DNA of 64,000 bases, taken from Raphanus sativus (taxonomy: Eukaryota > Streptophyta > Magnoliopsida > Brassicales > Brassicaceae). The stretch lies in contig NC_079514.1 in the NCBI RefSeq assembly GCF_000801105.2, forward strand, positions 32,847,075 through 32,911,074, given 5' to 3'. Positions 1 to 11,465 of the stretch are shown here, piece after piece. The notes under the pieces were generated by a model. That model saw nothing but the letters and a program-made list of their open reading frames with translations, was not told the DNA's origin and did not search any database. The position numbers were made by a program, and so were the translations under genes. Numbering within the stretch: the first letter of the stretch is position 1; each line of letters opens with the position of its first letter.

Positions 1-418
1 TGGGCAGATTGCACGGCATGTACTGAAGGATGTGCAAGTGCAGTTAGTGAATGTGGTGGTTGCCTTGGAGGTGCAGGGGAAGCCGGATTGCCATTGATCT
101 TCATAATGGCGTTAGTAGTTCTCGGTTTATTTACGGTTATAGGTATATTCTACAGCGTGTTGGTTGCAACCATGGTTGGTCAGCGTATTTGGCAGCGCCA
201 TTACCACATTCTCGCCAAAAGAATGTTAACAAAGGTGAGATTTTTTTTATTACCCTCTTTCTTTTTGTTCTGTGAGCATGTTTTTTTATTTTTGATTCTG
301 GCATTTGTAGGAGTATGTGGTTGAGGATGTAGATGGAGAAATGACGGGATCTGATTGGTCGCCACCGGTTTTACCGTCTGAGCATGTCCAGCAGCTGAAG
401 ACGCTTGGCCTGCTATGA
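1..418 (+). CDS. RING-CH (MARCH-type) zinc-finger membrane protein, C-terminal part
   Basis: The window opens inside this gene. Two exons are visible: 1-234 (reading frame from base 1, donor GT at 235) and 311-418 (acceptor AG at 309-310, stop TGA 416-418), giving the last 113 residues. The first exon encodes a Cys/Gly-rich stretch (WADCTACTEGC, then ECGGCLGG), a hydrophobic membrane segment beginning LPLIFIMALVVLG, and a basic tail (QRIWQRHYHILAKR). The second exon encodes an acidic end (EYVVEDVDGEMTG) finishing QQLKTLGLL. From memory this is the end of plant RING/FYVE/PHD-superfamily proteins of the At2g22120 type, thought to be membrane-bound ubiquitin ligases. The catalytic RING-CH itself lies outside the window, so ligase activity is inferred from family only. 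Both splice junctions keep phase and nothing looks broken. Confidence 0.8.
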
Positions 419-1010
419 ATGCCATTGTGGCTTGTCATAGATGTTTCAAATGCTCACAGGAAAATTCATCTGACCAGTGGTGAGAGAGAACTCTCGAAGA
501 GTTTAGATTGTGAATGTTAAAAACTTTAGAGATGCGTCTTGTTTGTAAAGAAAGCTCGAACTTTCGAGTCAGAGACCTCTCTGATTGACGAATTGAACTT
601 CTGAATTGCATGTTTGCAACCTAATGTTTTCTATATAGGTAAATAATATCCACAAGTGTTGTGTATTTCTTTCTTTGGGATTACTACTAGTCTTTTTATC
701 CCACGGCTAACACGTAAGCCGTACGTATGGAATATCGGACACGCTATCCCAAAACTGCGGGATGTCAAAATGTACTGGTAGAAGAGTGTTCTACCTTAAA
801 GAAAAAAGTAATCGTGTTCGTGCATATTTAAATTTTTCTCTCTCAACAATTTATATAAACAGAGTGAGATATTGACATTCGTTGGTCGGTGAGTTTTTTT
901 GGGTCGGTAAATCTTTTTTGGTCGGTGAATTTTTGAACGGCAACCATGCAAAATTTATTGTTACCATAGAATTCCATAAAGCCTTAAGAGCCGACCTTAA
1001 AGAGAAGGTC
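419..1010. other. 3' UTR and intergenic sequence of the RING-CH gene
   Basis: No coding potential is seen. Around 882-935 there are three imperfect tandem copies of a unit like GGTCGGTGAATTTTTTTG. Otherwise this is ordinary AT-rich plant intergenic DNA running up to the retroposon target site at 1011. Confidence 0.6.
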
Positions 1011-1647
1011 ACCTGTCACCATAGTTTTTTTTTTTTTTTTGCCATCTATTAATATTTATTAAGGGTCAAAGCCCATGGGATAAACCCAACAACTATTACA
1101 ACTAAGCCCAAAAGCAAAGGGCTATTGAAAGGTTACATGTGACATAAGCCCAATAACTACACGGTCAAGTCCACTAGACGTCGAGCCCACGTGTCGAGGA
1201 AAGAGACAAAGGAGACAACACGTGTTAACATCCTCTCCGATGAGGGAACACGCATCCTCGACACCGCCACGTCGCGTCACCACCAGCCACCCCACCGTGG
1301 CCGAGTCTTTGCGTCGTCGCCGGAGCAAACGAAACAACCAAACTGTTCCGCCGATACGCACCGGAAACTACAACCATTGCGACCATTGATTTCGTCGGGA
1401 TCCAAAGAGAGCTTCATCGAGACAATCTCGAGATCTCAACCTTATCCAACGAAATCTCCATCGCCAACACCGTAGCTTTTGTCACCGGAGATCTCCACGA
1501 ATCCGTCTAGATCTCCTCGCTACACGAACCCACCACACCCGCATAAACACCTCTCGTAATCTCCGAGAACTCAAAACAGAACCGCAGTCGAGTACGGAAT
1601 AAACCGGACGACTCGGAATCAAAATCCGACCGCTCACCTTTGAGTAA

Positions 1648-2112
1648 TGTTTGATCGGAAAACGGTTCTATGCTAAAGTAGACAGATTTCGATTGTGGGT
1701 TTAGTCGAAGACGTTTTTATTCAGATGAGAAAGAGTTTAGTCGGTGTACAAAAGAGGAAACAAACGGTGAGGAAGAGAGACCGGAGCTCGGAAGCTGTCG
1801 GTCAGAAAAGTACAACGGCGAGAATACAAGATGAAAACCCTAATTCTAGCCGCCAAGTGAGTGAGCGTGATTTCGGATCCTTTCCTCGTTGTCCCTTCGT
1901 CCTCTTTTATAGCTGACGTCCTCTTGATCCCATGACCTAATCTTCGTGACCTAAGCTCGATGGGCTTTTCGCCCGTGGGCCGGGCGTCGTTACTTCAACT
2001 CAACGGGCTTTGCCGCGCCGTTCTGTCGGGAGTCGGGCCGACGCGGAGTCGTCAGTGGGCCGGGTCATCTATTATTCGGGCCTTGTGGGAGGATGTGAAT
2101 CCTGTCCCTACA
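1648..2112 (-). repeat. 3' LTR of the Tat element
   Basis: This 465-bp LTR starts TGTTTGATCGG and ends TGTCCCTACA on the plus strand. It matches 21514-21978 except for one base noticed (2045). On the minus strand a TATAAAAG-type TATA box lies at about 1903-1911, the expected LTR promoter. The target duplication AGTAA lies immediately left, at 1643-1647. Confidence 0.92.
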
Positions 2113-2131
2113 GTAAGTCCCCCCCCCAGTT
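2113..2131 (-). other. Polypurine tract of the Tat element
   Basis: Directly internal to the 3' LTR the plus strand has a C run, which reads as a G-rich purine tract (ACTGGGGGGGGGACTTAC) on the minus strand. This is the position and composition expected for the plus-strand DNA primer. The matching stretch in the second copy follows 10941 and has a slightly shorter C run. Confidence 0.7.
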
Positions 2132-2524
2132 TATTGATGGGAGGCGCGGGCCGAGCTCGATGAATTGTGAAGGAGATGGTTTGAATGATAGATGAACCGA
2201 GTTACGGTGACGCGGGGGTGAACCGTTTCGATGTCGACGTCCACTCGGTGCTGCAGTTTTAATTTGTTGGTTTGGAGATCGGTATCGAATTCTCTCTAAA
2301 CCGTTGGATTTTTCCGGTTAGTTTTGGTTATCGCGGGAAATCGGACCGGTGTTTCGGTCTGGTGATTGTCGGTTTAAACCGACGGTTCGTTACGGTTTAC
2401 TCCGGTTCTCCGAGAAGACGAAGCGACGCGTTGGTTTAATGAGGCAATTAATGTCTAATCAAGGCCCAATTAGGCCCAGGTAGACCTAATTATGACGCCT
2501 CGATTAGACGCGAACCCCTCTCTC

Positions 2525-2534
2525 CTATATATAG
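2525..2534 (+). promoter_or_regulatory. TATA box of the antisense gene
   Basis: CTATATATAG lies about 105 bp before the antisense gene's ATG at 2639, followed by a pyrimidine-rich leader. The same element is at 11352-11361 in the second copy. It is on the strand opposite to the LTR promoter, which suggests the antisense gene is independently transcribed. Confidence 0.6.
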
Positions 2535-2638
2535 CGCCCTCCCCTTTCATTTCTCTCATTTCTTCTCCGCGAGACCAGGTACTTTCTCTCTCTTCCTCCA
2601 CTTCTCTCTCTAGTTGTTGTTGTAGAATATATAGCGGT

Positions 2639-5600
2639 ATGTCGGCGAGTCGGAAATTAACGAGGGAGCAGAAAGGGAAGAAGATAGCGAGTGGATCTGA
2701 CCCTGCGGGAATCGGAGGCGAGGCCGAGCGAATCCATCGAGAGGCGATGATGGATACTGTGAATATGGACCGTGCGCAGAGGCTGTTAGTATCCGAGTCG
2801 GCGCAGCTTCACAGGGAAGAGAGAGAAGGGACGGCTTCTCGGACCCGAGAGTGCGGGAGGGATGGTCAAGGGGGAGCGAAAGACCGAGATCCCGTTCCTG
2901 CCTGTATTCCGATGGTCTTTTTCCCCGAAGGAATCTTCGAGGAACTCTCAGCCTTGCCTCCTGAATTTATCCGTTCTCCTGACGTGGTGGGGCAGGATTG
3001 GAGTAATGTGGAAGGAACTCGATCGACAGCGAGCAGCGTGAAAAAGCTACTCCGGGATTTCCGAGGGACCGGGGTGACTTTCCTGATACCTTCGTCGGAT
3101 CAGAGACCGTGGTCTCCTCCGCTCGGCTATCAGTGCGTCTACGAGTCCTATTTCCAGAAGGACACCAAGTTGTGGTTCCCGATTCCTAGATTGGTGACTT
3201 CATACGCGAGACGTCGGGACGCGGCGATAAGTCAGTGTCTGAACGGATCGTACCGACTAGCCGTAGCACTGATGGTGATGGCTGCTGAGAACGACGTGTC
3301 GCTAAGTGTTCGAGTCTTCGAGGAATTAACATCCGTTCAGACGATGAACGATGGGCTTTGGGTTGTCAAGATGCGCCCGAGCTATAACGTGGTCACCGGG
3401 TATCCGAGCAAGACGAATGACTGGCAAAGGCACTACTTTTACATTAGGGCAGACGAGTCGGCCTTCGAGGATCCTCCCAACGACGACTATCGGGTCCTAT
3501 GGAACCCTGATATTGGTAGATCGCTTTGATTATCTGAGATGTGTCTCCGGGTTGCTAACCTTCTGCTTTTTCTTCGTGTTTGTCATTTGTGCAGTTGACC
3601 ATCCGACGTCTGCTACATACCCGGAGGATTTTATCGCGAGTGCTCGCGAGGTTGCTTTGCTTCGTCAGGAGAACTGGAGCACGATTACTCGGGAGAGAAT
3701 TCGCAGGAGCATCAATAGGATATCGAGAAGTAAGTATTGCTCCCTTTCCTTCACTTATGTTTTTGTTTTCAAGGTTGAGGGGGGCTTGCTCCAACGATTA
3801 ACCTCCTTTTCGTATCTCCTTACAGGGGATTGGGATTCCAGCATTCCCTCGGTTGGCGTTCCTGGTAAAAGACGTCTCTCGCTTTTCACCACGCGTGTTC
3901 AGAAACTGATCAACGAAGCTAGGAAGATGAGGCCTCAACCGAATTTGAGCGAGCTGATAAGGGCTCAGCTAAGTCTTCCGAGGGCCGATCCCCCGCGCTT
4001 GGCGGCGCCAGTTGTCGAAAGCCCCCCGCTGGTTGTCTCGAGGGATGGATCCCCGACTCGTGGTGGAGACTCTCCGACTGGGGATCCGACCGTAGATGTT
4101 CAGCAGGCTGGAGGGGGTTCCGAGGATGCTCCGGTGGCAACTCCCGGTCCGTCAAAAAAGAAGGGAAAAAAGAGGTCCCGGCGCGATTCTCTGGCTGAAG
4201 GGGATCAAGAGGATGAGCCCGCCAAACATCCGGGGAGTGAGGGCCCTCCTAAGAAGAAAAAGAAGGAAGGCAAAGTCAGCGAAGGACCGCTCTCCCAGGA
4301 AGGGGCCAAATCTCAGGAGGATGTTGGCGAAAATGCGGTTGCTGATCCCTCAGAAGAGGCGGAAGACGCTTCCCCCGAAGCGCGGCTTCTATTGAACAGG
4401 AGAAAGAAGAAGAAGGGTCCTAGCGATGGAGGTGTTCAAAGCGAGGACCCGCCAGCTCCGGCTCCTACGATGGCCATGGTGCAGCCGTCGACTTCTAAGA
4501 CTCCGAATGTTCGGAGCGCTGCTCCGAAGAGAGGTCCTCCAGAGTTCCCCGATAAAGTACGGTTCGAGTACGACGGGACGACCCCCCTTATTTATGCTCC
4601 GGACAAATGCGCGGAGTTGGTGAGTCAGATTAATGGTGGTCCTCGCCCATTGCTCCTGAACGATCTTATCTTCAGAAAAGAGTATACCGATGCTGCCCAA
4701 GCCAGACTTCGGGTAACGGTTCTCCTTTTCTTTGATTTAGCATGAAGTGTTGCTGTTTGATCTTTCATTTTGGAGAAGTGCTAATCATATCTTCGATTTT
4801 TCGTTTTGCAGAGCGACGGGAGCATGAACTTCCTCGTAGAGTTGTACGATTCCGAGCTTAAGGCGACTCGCACCGAGCTGCGACGCTCCGAGAAATTGGT
4901 GGCGGCCAAAGATGCTTTTATTAAGAGGAAGAAAGCCGAGTGGACGGCCGAAACTGACAAGCTCAAAGAGAAGGCGTCCCGCGCGATCTCTCGTCGAAAG
5001 GCTCAGAAGGAGAAGTTGGCTACTACCGAGGCCGCGTTGGGCACTGCTCAAGAGACCGTGGGGATCCTTGAAACTGAGATAGCCCTGATGAAGGAAAAGG
5101 AAGAAGAGATGGAGAAGGATCAGGCAAAGATCGTCGAGCAGCACCAGAGGAAGATCGAGCACCAGGCGAGGGAGATCGAACGACTGAAGCGTTCTCGAGT
5201 CTTCGAGGTGACGCAGGAGAGGATTCGCGTTCAGACTGAAATGATCGCGAAATGCAACAGGCGCTTCCGCAACATCATGGACCGGGAGAAGCGTCGCGGA
5301 CCTTTCGATGATGCCACCGCCATGTATAATCAGGCGTATGGGACGAGGTCTTGTCTTGAGGTTCTGCTGGAAGCAGGCCGCGACATTCCGCAGGATACCA
5401 TCGATATGTTTGCGGTTCGGGAGAAGGAGTACGATCAGGCAGCTAAGGAGCTCAACGTGGGAGATATTCCAGAAAGCGATCTTGCTCTCTCTCCACTCGT
5501 GTTGCCCTCTCAGTTTGTCGATGAGAGGATGCTCGCCGGCCTTAATACCTTCGGGTCCAACTCCAATCTGATCGACCCGAAAGACGCGGCTACTCTTTCG

Positions 5601-6008
5601 GACTCGGTTGCTGAAGGCTGTGGAGGCCGGGAGCTCGGTGAAGATCCTCCCCGAGAGGTGGTTTCAGTAGACGATCTTGCTGGTGCTCCGACTCCCGTTG
5701 ATCAAACTCTGGAAAAAGAGGCCTTGGAGAAGGGGACAGTTTCTGACGTAGCCGAGAAGGGATCTCCGATTCTTCTCATGTCGGACTCCTCTGCTGAGGA
5801 TCAAGCGAACGATCAAAGCGAGGAAGAGGTTGAGGACCAGGGGGTTCTCTCCAATCAGGAACAAGGAGATGGTACCGATCTCGAGGCGCCAGCGGAACCG
5901 AGTGGACGAGGTGAAGACGAGGAACGTGGATCCGGAGGGCAGAGGACGGAGGCTCAGAGGCCCGAGGAGCAAGGACCGGATGCGACTGAGGATCCTGCTG
6001 AGGATTGA
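2639..6008 (+). CDS. Antisense extra gene of the Tat element (gypsy-type 'transposon protein' family, four exons)
   Basis: Reading open frames with consensus splice sites gives exons 2639-3515, 3595-3729, 3826-4712 and 4812-6008. Phases match at every junction, and the product is about 1031 aa. The N-terminal third contains a conserved-looking globular region (PMVFFPEGIFEELSALPPEF to RVLWNPDI) resembling the Pfam 'putative gypsy type transposon' family that I know from plant Tat elements. The middle is Ser/Pro/Lys-rich with basic KKKRK-like runs, suggesting nuclear targeting. Exon 4 starts with a long, highly charged coiled coil and ends in an acidic Glu/Asp-rich tail. The gene is convergent with pol, and the full-length element RNA is antisense to it. 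Its function is unknown. I chose the ATG at 2639 because it follows the TATA box and leader; an upstream in-frame ATG at 2492 precedes the TATA box. Confidence 0.75.
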
Positions 6009-6655
6009 ACTGCCTTTCCTTTCCCTTTTATTGTTTTGGTCATTGTTTTCGGACCGTTCCTGCTACTCTTTTCCTTTATGCCTTGTGAGGCTTCGCCTTT
6101 AAAACTTGTAGCACTTTGTTGATTTGCCTGTCGATTGGTTCGACTTTTGGACAAACGATGATTTTCTTTTAGGTGGGTTGAATCCCGACTTTTGTTGTGA
6201 CGAACGTCCGTTCGTTGTCTTAATCTTCGTCATTTCTTCTTTTGAGAATGTGAAGATGATTGTGGACTCTTTTAAACTTAGAGAAAATTTCAGACATTGA
6301 CGGTTCTATTGATTTCGAAGTAATCCCAAAGTTTTTGGTTGGCCAAACCGTTGCTTTACAAATTACGAAATAACAGAGTCATTGTCTCGGGCGCACCGAC
6401 TAGCGGTAGCGACACGACCGTGTTCCCGCGAATATGTGTCTGATCAGGACTCATTCGCCGACGGGGCGAGCATCGTTGTACGTTTGCGAGAGGACTGGGC
6501 CGAGCTCGCGTATAGATATCGCTATGAGGGGACGGACCCTCGTGTTATGGGATTTTCTTCTCGGAGAAGGTTTTTTTTTTTTGTTACAGCTGGACCGGTT
6601 AAGGCTGCCTACGTACCTCGGATGAGGATCAAGCCATTCGTAGTTCGGGTTTTGT

Positions 6656-6726
6656 GAGTAAGAGTGACCGTGAAGTGCACTTACTCGGTTGCACGGGCAA
6701 GAGTGACCGAAGGATGCACTTGCCCG
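6656..6726. other. Tandem hairpins with compensatory stem changes (left copy)
   Basis: Hairpin 1 (6656-6686) has stem GAGTAAG/CTTACTC and a 17-nt loop. Hairpin 2 (6694-6726) has stem CGGGCAAG/CTTGCCCG and a 17-nt loop. The loops are alike (both start AGTGACCG and end TGCA). Two stem pairs differ between the hairpins with both partners changed (A-T to G-C, T-A to C-G), so base pairing is kept. They lie between the antisense gene's stop (6008) and the A tract beside the integrase end. Confidence 0.75.

Positions 6727-6728
<2 letters not shown>

Positions 6729-6768
<40 letters not shown>
6729..6768 (-). repeat. 40-nt poly(A) tract (T on the plus strand)
   Basis: There are forty uninterrupted T on the plus strand, between the hairpin pair and the end of the integrase reading frame. 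The second copy has 42 (15555-15596). In element sense it is a genomic A tract just downstream of the integrase stop. The length is prone to assembly error. Confidence 0.85.
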
Positions 6769-6769
<1 letters not shown>

Positions 6770-6781
6770 GTGGCGATCACC

Positions 6782-9700
6782 TTACGAGTAGAAGCGTCGT
6801 AGATGCATGGAGTTCCAAGCGCGAGGTACTGCGTCTCCATGAGAAGTTTCAAGTCGGAAAACTCCGGGCCTTATGACTTGTGTAATCTTGTACGGGCCTT
6901 CCCAATTGGCGCCTAATTTGCCGGCTTTCCACTCTTTAGTGTTTTCGAACACTTTGCGTAGGACGAGGTCTCCGAGTTCGAGAGGTCGGGATCGAACCTT
7001 CTTATTATAGTAGCGCTTGGTCGCGTCTTTCCTCGATATTGTCCAGAGCGTCGAGGAGCATGTCTCGGTTGATCTCGTTGTGAAGAGGCATCTTGGAACG
7101 TCTTAAGCTGGTGACGTTAACCTCGGCTGGTGCCATTGCCTCAACCCCGTATGCTAGCGAAAAGGGGGTAGCTTGTGTTGCTCCCCGAGGTGTCGTGCGG
7201 TGAGACCATAGAACGCCATCTAGTTCGTCTGCCCAGCATCCTTTTTTGAGGTCGAGTCGTTTCTTCAGACCATCGATGATGGTTTTGTTCGTTGACTCGG
7301 CTTGTCCGTTGCACTGCGGGTACCTCGGCGTCGCGGTGTTGAGACGGATTCTCCATTTCTCACAGAACTCACGGAAGTTGTGCGAGATAAATTGGGATCC
7401 ATTGTCGGTGACTATTTCATAAGGAAGTCCGTGACGGCAAATGATGTTTTTCCAGACGAACTTCTGTACTTCTTTGTCGGTGACGTTTGCGTATGCCTCT
7501 GCTTCCACCCACTTTGTGAAATAGTCAGTTAAGACAAGGATGAAGCGCTTTTGCCTGGAGTTCGGCAATGGGCCAATGATGTCCATTCCCCACCGCATGA
7601 AAGGGTATGGTGCGGTCATGGTTCGGAGGAGTTCGGTCGGACTGTGGATCGTAGAAGCGTGGCGTTGGCATTTGTCGCAGTGACGAACGTAGGAGTCACA
7701 ATCTGTGTTCATTGACGGCCAGTAGAAACCGAGATTCTTGATCTTCAGAGCGAGAGCTCGTCCTCCTGAGTGATTACCTGCCGCGCCTTCGTGGGTTTCG
7801 GCCATAACGAGCCTCGTCTGTTCGCCATGGATACATTTGAGGAGAACTTTAGTGGCGGTCCATCGGTGGAGCTCACCTTCGGTGACGACGTAATGCGCGC
7901 TGCGTCGCTTTAATCGCCTTGCTTCCCATTTATCCGTGGGTAACGTTCCATGGGCGAGGAAGTTAATGAACTCGAGACGCCAGTCGGTTGTTTGATCATC
8001 GTCAATCATCGTGGGGGAATCGTCAATGGGAGATGCCGCTTCGGTGACCGAAGCAACGGTCCCTCCTTCCTGATCAATGCTGGGATTCTCGATTCGGTGG
8101 ATTGGAATCGTCCGCTTTACTTGATCGTGGAGCTTGCTACCGAGGGCAGCGAAAGCGTCTGCGCAGATGTTCTCCCCACGGGGGACTTTCGTTAGTTCAA
8201 AGAACTCGAAACCTTTGGCTAGGTCTTGGACGATGCGAAGGTAGGAATCCATTCGGTCGTTTCGTACGTCGTAATCTCCGTGGTACTGACTGACGACAAG
8301 CTGGGAGTCGCAATACGCGCTTAGTCGTTTAACTTTGACTGCTTGGGCGAGACGGAGTCCCGCAATGAGAGACTCGTATTCTGCCTCGTTGTTTGAAGCG
8401 TTAAACCGAAGGTGAAGGATTGTCGGATCAATTCTCCGGTTGGCGACTGCAACTGGACGCCTGCGCCCGAGCCTTTGTTCGTGGAGGAACCGTCCACGTG
8501 CAATATCCAGTTGTTACTGGGTAGGACGAGGTCTTGTTCGAGCTCTGGCGTGAGCTCGATGAGGAAATCAGCAAGGACTTGTGACTTGGCCGCTGTGCGG
8601 TTCTTGTACGTTATGTCGTGAGCGCTAAGTTCCATTGCCCATTTAGTCAATCTTCCTGACTGATTCGTGTTCTGCATCACCGTCCGTAGAGGCTGGTTGG
8701 AGAGAACCTCGATACTGTGTGACTGGAAGTAGGGCGGAGTTTACGAGCCGAGGTAACGACAGCAAGGGCCATTTTCTCCAGAGTTGGGTAGCGGGTTTCC
8801 GCTTCGGTCATGCGTTTGCTGATGTAAAAAATGGGTTTCTGTTCGCCTCGGTCTTCTCGGATGAGGACGCTGCTAACTGCTGAAGAAGTGACTGCGATAT
8901 AAAGAGACAGGATATCACCGACTTCCGGTTTCGCGAGGACTGGGGGTGTAGTGAGGTATTGCTTGAGTTGAGAGAATGCCTCTTCGCACTTATCGTCCCA
9001 TACGAATCGTCTGTTCTCGCAACAACTCGTAGAAAGGAAGACACTTGTCGGTTGATCGGGAGATAAACCTGTTGAGGGCCGCGATTCTGCCCGTTAGACG
9101 CTGCACCTCTCTACTGTTCTTTGGACTGGGTAGGTCGAGGATTGCTGATATCTGCTTCGGGTTGGCCTCGATGCCTCGCTGGGTCACTATGTATCCGAGG
9201 AACTCGCCCGAGGTGACGCCGAATGTGCATTTGGCCGGGTTGAGTTTCATCCCATACTCGTTTAGCGTCGTGAAACAATCGCGCAGATGGTCGAGGTGAT
9301 CGCTCGCGTGAAGCGATTTGACTAGCATGTCATCGATGTATACTTCCATGGTGTTGCCCAGTCTGTCAGCAAACATCTTATTGACGAGGCGCTGGTAAGT
9401 CGCTCCAGCGTTCTTCAGGCCGAAAGGCATGACCTTGTAGCAGTAGGTTCCCCGATCAGTGATGAAAGCGGTCTTCTCTCGGTCGTCGGGGTGCATCATT
9501 ATTTGATTATACCCCGAGAAGGCATCCATGAAGGTAAGCAGTTCGTTGCCTGCTGTTGACTCGACCAGTCGATCGATATGGGGGAGTGGGTAGCTGTCTT
9601 TCGGGCATGCCTTGTGAGATCGGTGAAATCTACGCAGACGCGCCACTTCCCGTTTTTTTTTTGACGACAACCGGATTTGCTAACCACTCGGGGTACCGGA

Positions 9701-10520
9701 CCTCGGTGATGGATCCTGCTGCGAGTAATCGGTCTACTTCCTCGTTGACTGCTTTCGATCGATCGGGCCGAGTTTACGCCTTTTCTGCCGGATTGGTTTG
9801 AAAGTGGGGTCGACGTTCAACTCGTGCGAGGTTATAGTCGGATCGATTCCCTTCATGTCTGCTGCGGACCAGGCGAATGTTGAGGCATTCTCTCGGAGGA
9901 AAGAGGTGATCTGGGTTTGCATTTCATCCGAGAGAAAAGCGCCGATTCGTACGACCTTTGTCGGGTCGTTTACGTCGAGCGGCGGGACCTCGCGGATTTC
10001 TTCCTTCTGAGGGTATACTTTATGGATAGGTTTGGAGACGGAGTTGATGAGGGATACGGATTGCTGGAGTTTCACCGTTGCAATGAGTATTTCTCTCGCG
10101 GCCTGCTGGTCTCCACGGATGGTTTGCGTACTGCCGTCCTTGCCCGGGAACTTGACACACTGGTGGTAAGACGACGGAATGGCTCTCATTGCATGGAGCC
10201 AGGGGGTGCCAAGAATCGCGTTATACGGCGCTCTGGCTTGTATAACGGAGAATTTCACCGTGCGAACGATGTCTCCTGCATAGACGGGGAGGCGTATCGT
10301 ACCGAGCATCTGCTCCGAAGCTCCGTTAAATCCGGTAAGGGTGCGAGAAGATGGTTTCATGTTCTGCAGATCAACGCCCATCTTATCCAGCGTGTGGCGG
10401 AAGATGAGATCGACCGAGCTCCCGGTATCGATCAAGACTTTGGTGATTGACATTCTCCGATCCCGATGTCGACGAGGAGTGGATCGTTGTGAGGCATGTG
10501 GACGCCCCGTGCGTCGGCGT
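6782..10520 (-). pseudogene. Partial gag-pol of the Tat element, left copy, cut by the N gap
   Basis: This repeats 15610-19352 and covers the end of gag through protease, RT, both RNase H regions and integrase. Unlike the right copy it is split by single- or two-base indels into separate frames (7005-8252, 8321-8680, 8990-9670, 9734-about 10447). Examples lie near 8412, 8740, 9025, 9625, 9658, 9770 and 10447. The indels thicken toward the gap, which fits low-quality sequence at a contig end more than natural decay. The integrase-tail frame break seen in the right copy is also present here. Confidence 0.8.
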
Positions 10521-10620
10521 NNNNNNNNNNNNNNNNNNNNNNNNNNNNNNNNNNNNNNNNNNNNNNNNNNNNNNNNNNNNNNNNNNNNNNNNNNNNNNNN
10601 NNNNNNNNNNNNNNNNNNNN
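10521..10620. other. Assembly gap (100 N)
   Basis: Exactly one hundred N, the conventional placeholder for a gap of unknown size. Its left side breaks off in the protease-upstream region of pol and its right side begins inside an LTR. Confidence 0.99.
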
Positions 10621-10941
10621 GAAAGCTGTCGGTCAGAAAAGTACAACGGCGAGAATACAAGATGAAAACCCTAATTCTAGCCGCCAAGTGAGTGAGCGTG
10701 ATTTCGGATCCTTTCCTCGTTGTCCCTTCGTCCTCTTTTATAGCTGACGTCCTCTTGATCCCATGACCTAATCTTCGTGACCTAAGCTCGATGGGCTTTT
10801 CGCCCGTGGGCCGGGCGTCGTTACTTCAACTCAACGGGCTTTGCCGCGCCGTTCTGTCGGGAGTCGGGCCGACGCGGAGTCGTCAGTGGGCGGGTCATCT
10901 ATTATTCGGGCCTTGTGGAGGATGTGAATCCTGTCCCTACA
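10621..10941 (-). repeat. Partial LTR to the right of the gap
   Basis: It matches LTR bases 1791-2112 with a few single-base indels. It carries G at 10876, like the left LTR (2045) and unlike the right LTR (A at 21911). That favours it being the same physical LTR as 1648-2112 rather than a middle LTR of a tandem array. Confidence 0.8.
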
Positions 10942-11465
10942 GTAAGCCCCCCCCAGTTTATTGATGGGAGGCGCGGGCCGAGCTCGATGAATTGTGAAGG
11001 AGATGGTTTGAATGATAGATGAACCGAGTTACGGTGACGCGGGGGTGAACCGTTTCGATGTCGACGTCCACTCGGTGCTGCAGTTTTAATTTGTTGGTTT
11101 GGAGATCGGTATCGAATTCTCTCTAAACCGTTGGATTTTCCGGTTAGTTTTGGTTATCGCGGGGAAATCGGACCGGTGTTTCGGTCTGGTGATTGTCGGT
11201 TTAAACCGACGGTTCGTTACGGTTTACTCCGGTTCTCCGAGAAGACGAAGCGACGCGTTGGTTTAATGAGGCAATTAATGTCTAATCAAGGCCCAATTAG
11301 GCCCAGGTAGACCTAATTATGACGCCTCGATTAGACGCGAACCCCTCTCTCCTATATATAGCGCCCTCCCCTTTCATTTCTCTCATTTCTTCTCCGCGAG
11401 ACCAGGTACTTTTCTCTCTCTCCTCCACTTCTCTCTCTAGTTGTTGTTGTAGAATATATAGCGGT

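Noticed and set aside
880..1000. GTCGGT repeats as a regulatory array
   Set aside because: Only three imperfect copies with T runs; more likely a decayed element end.
1191..1475. 94-codon open frame in the outer retroposon
   Set aside because: No family resemblance, opposite strand to the retroposon, and expected by chance in GC-rich DNA.
3351..4745. 464-codon open frame inside the antisense gene region
   Set aside because: It runs through two introns with good splice sites and starts out of frame with exon 1; the spliced model explains the same residues better.
6451..6852. Minus-strand open frame with a long Lys run
   Set aside because: The lysines come from the A tract; the frame differs from the integrase tail that overlaps it.
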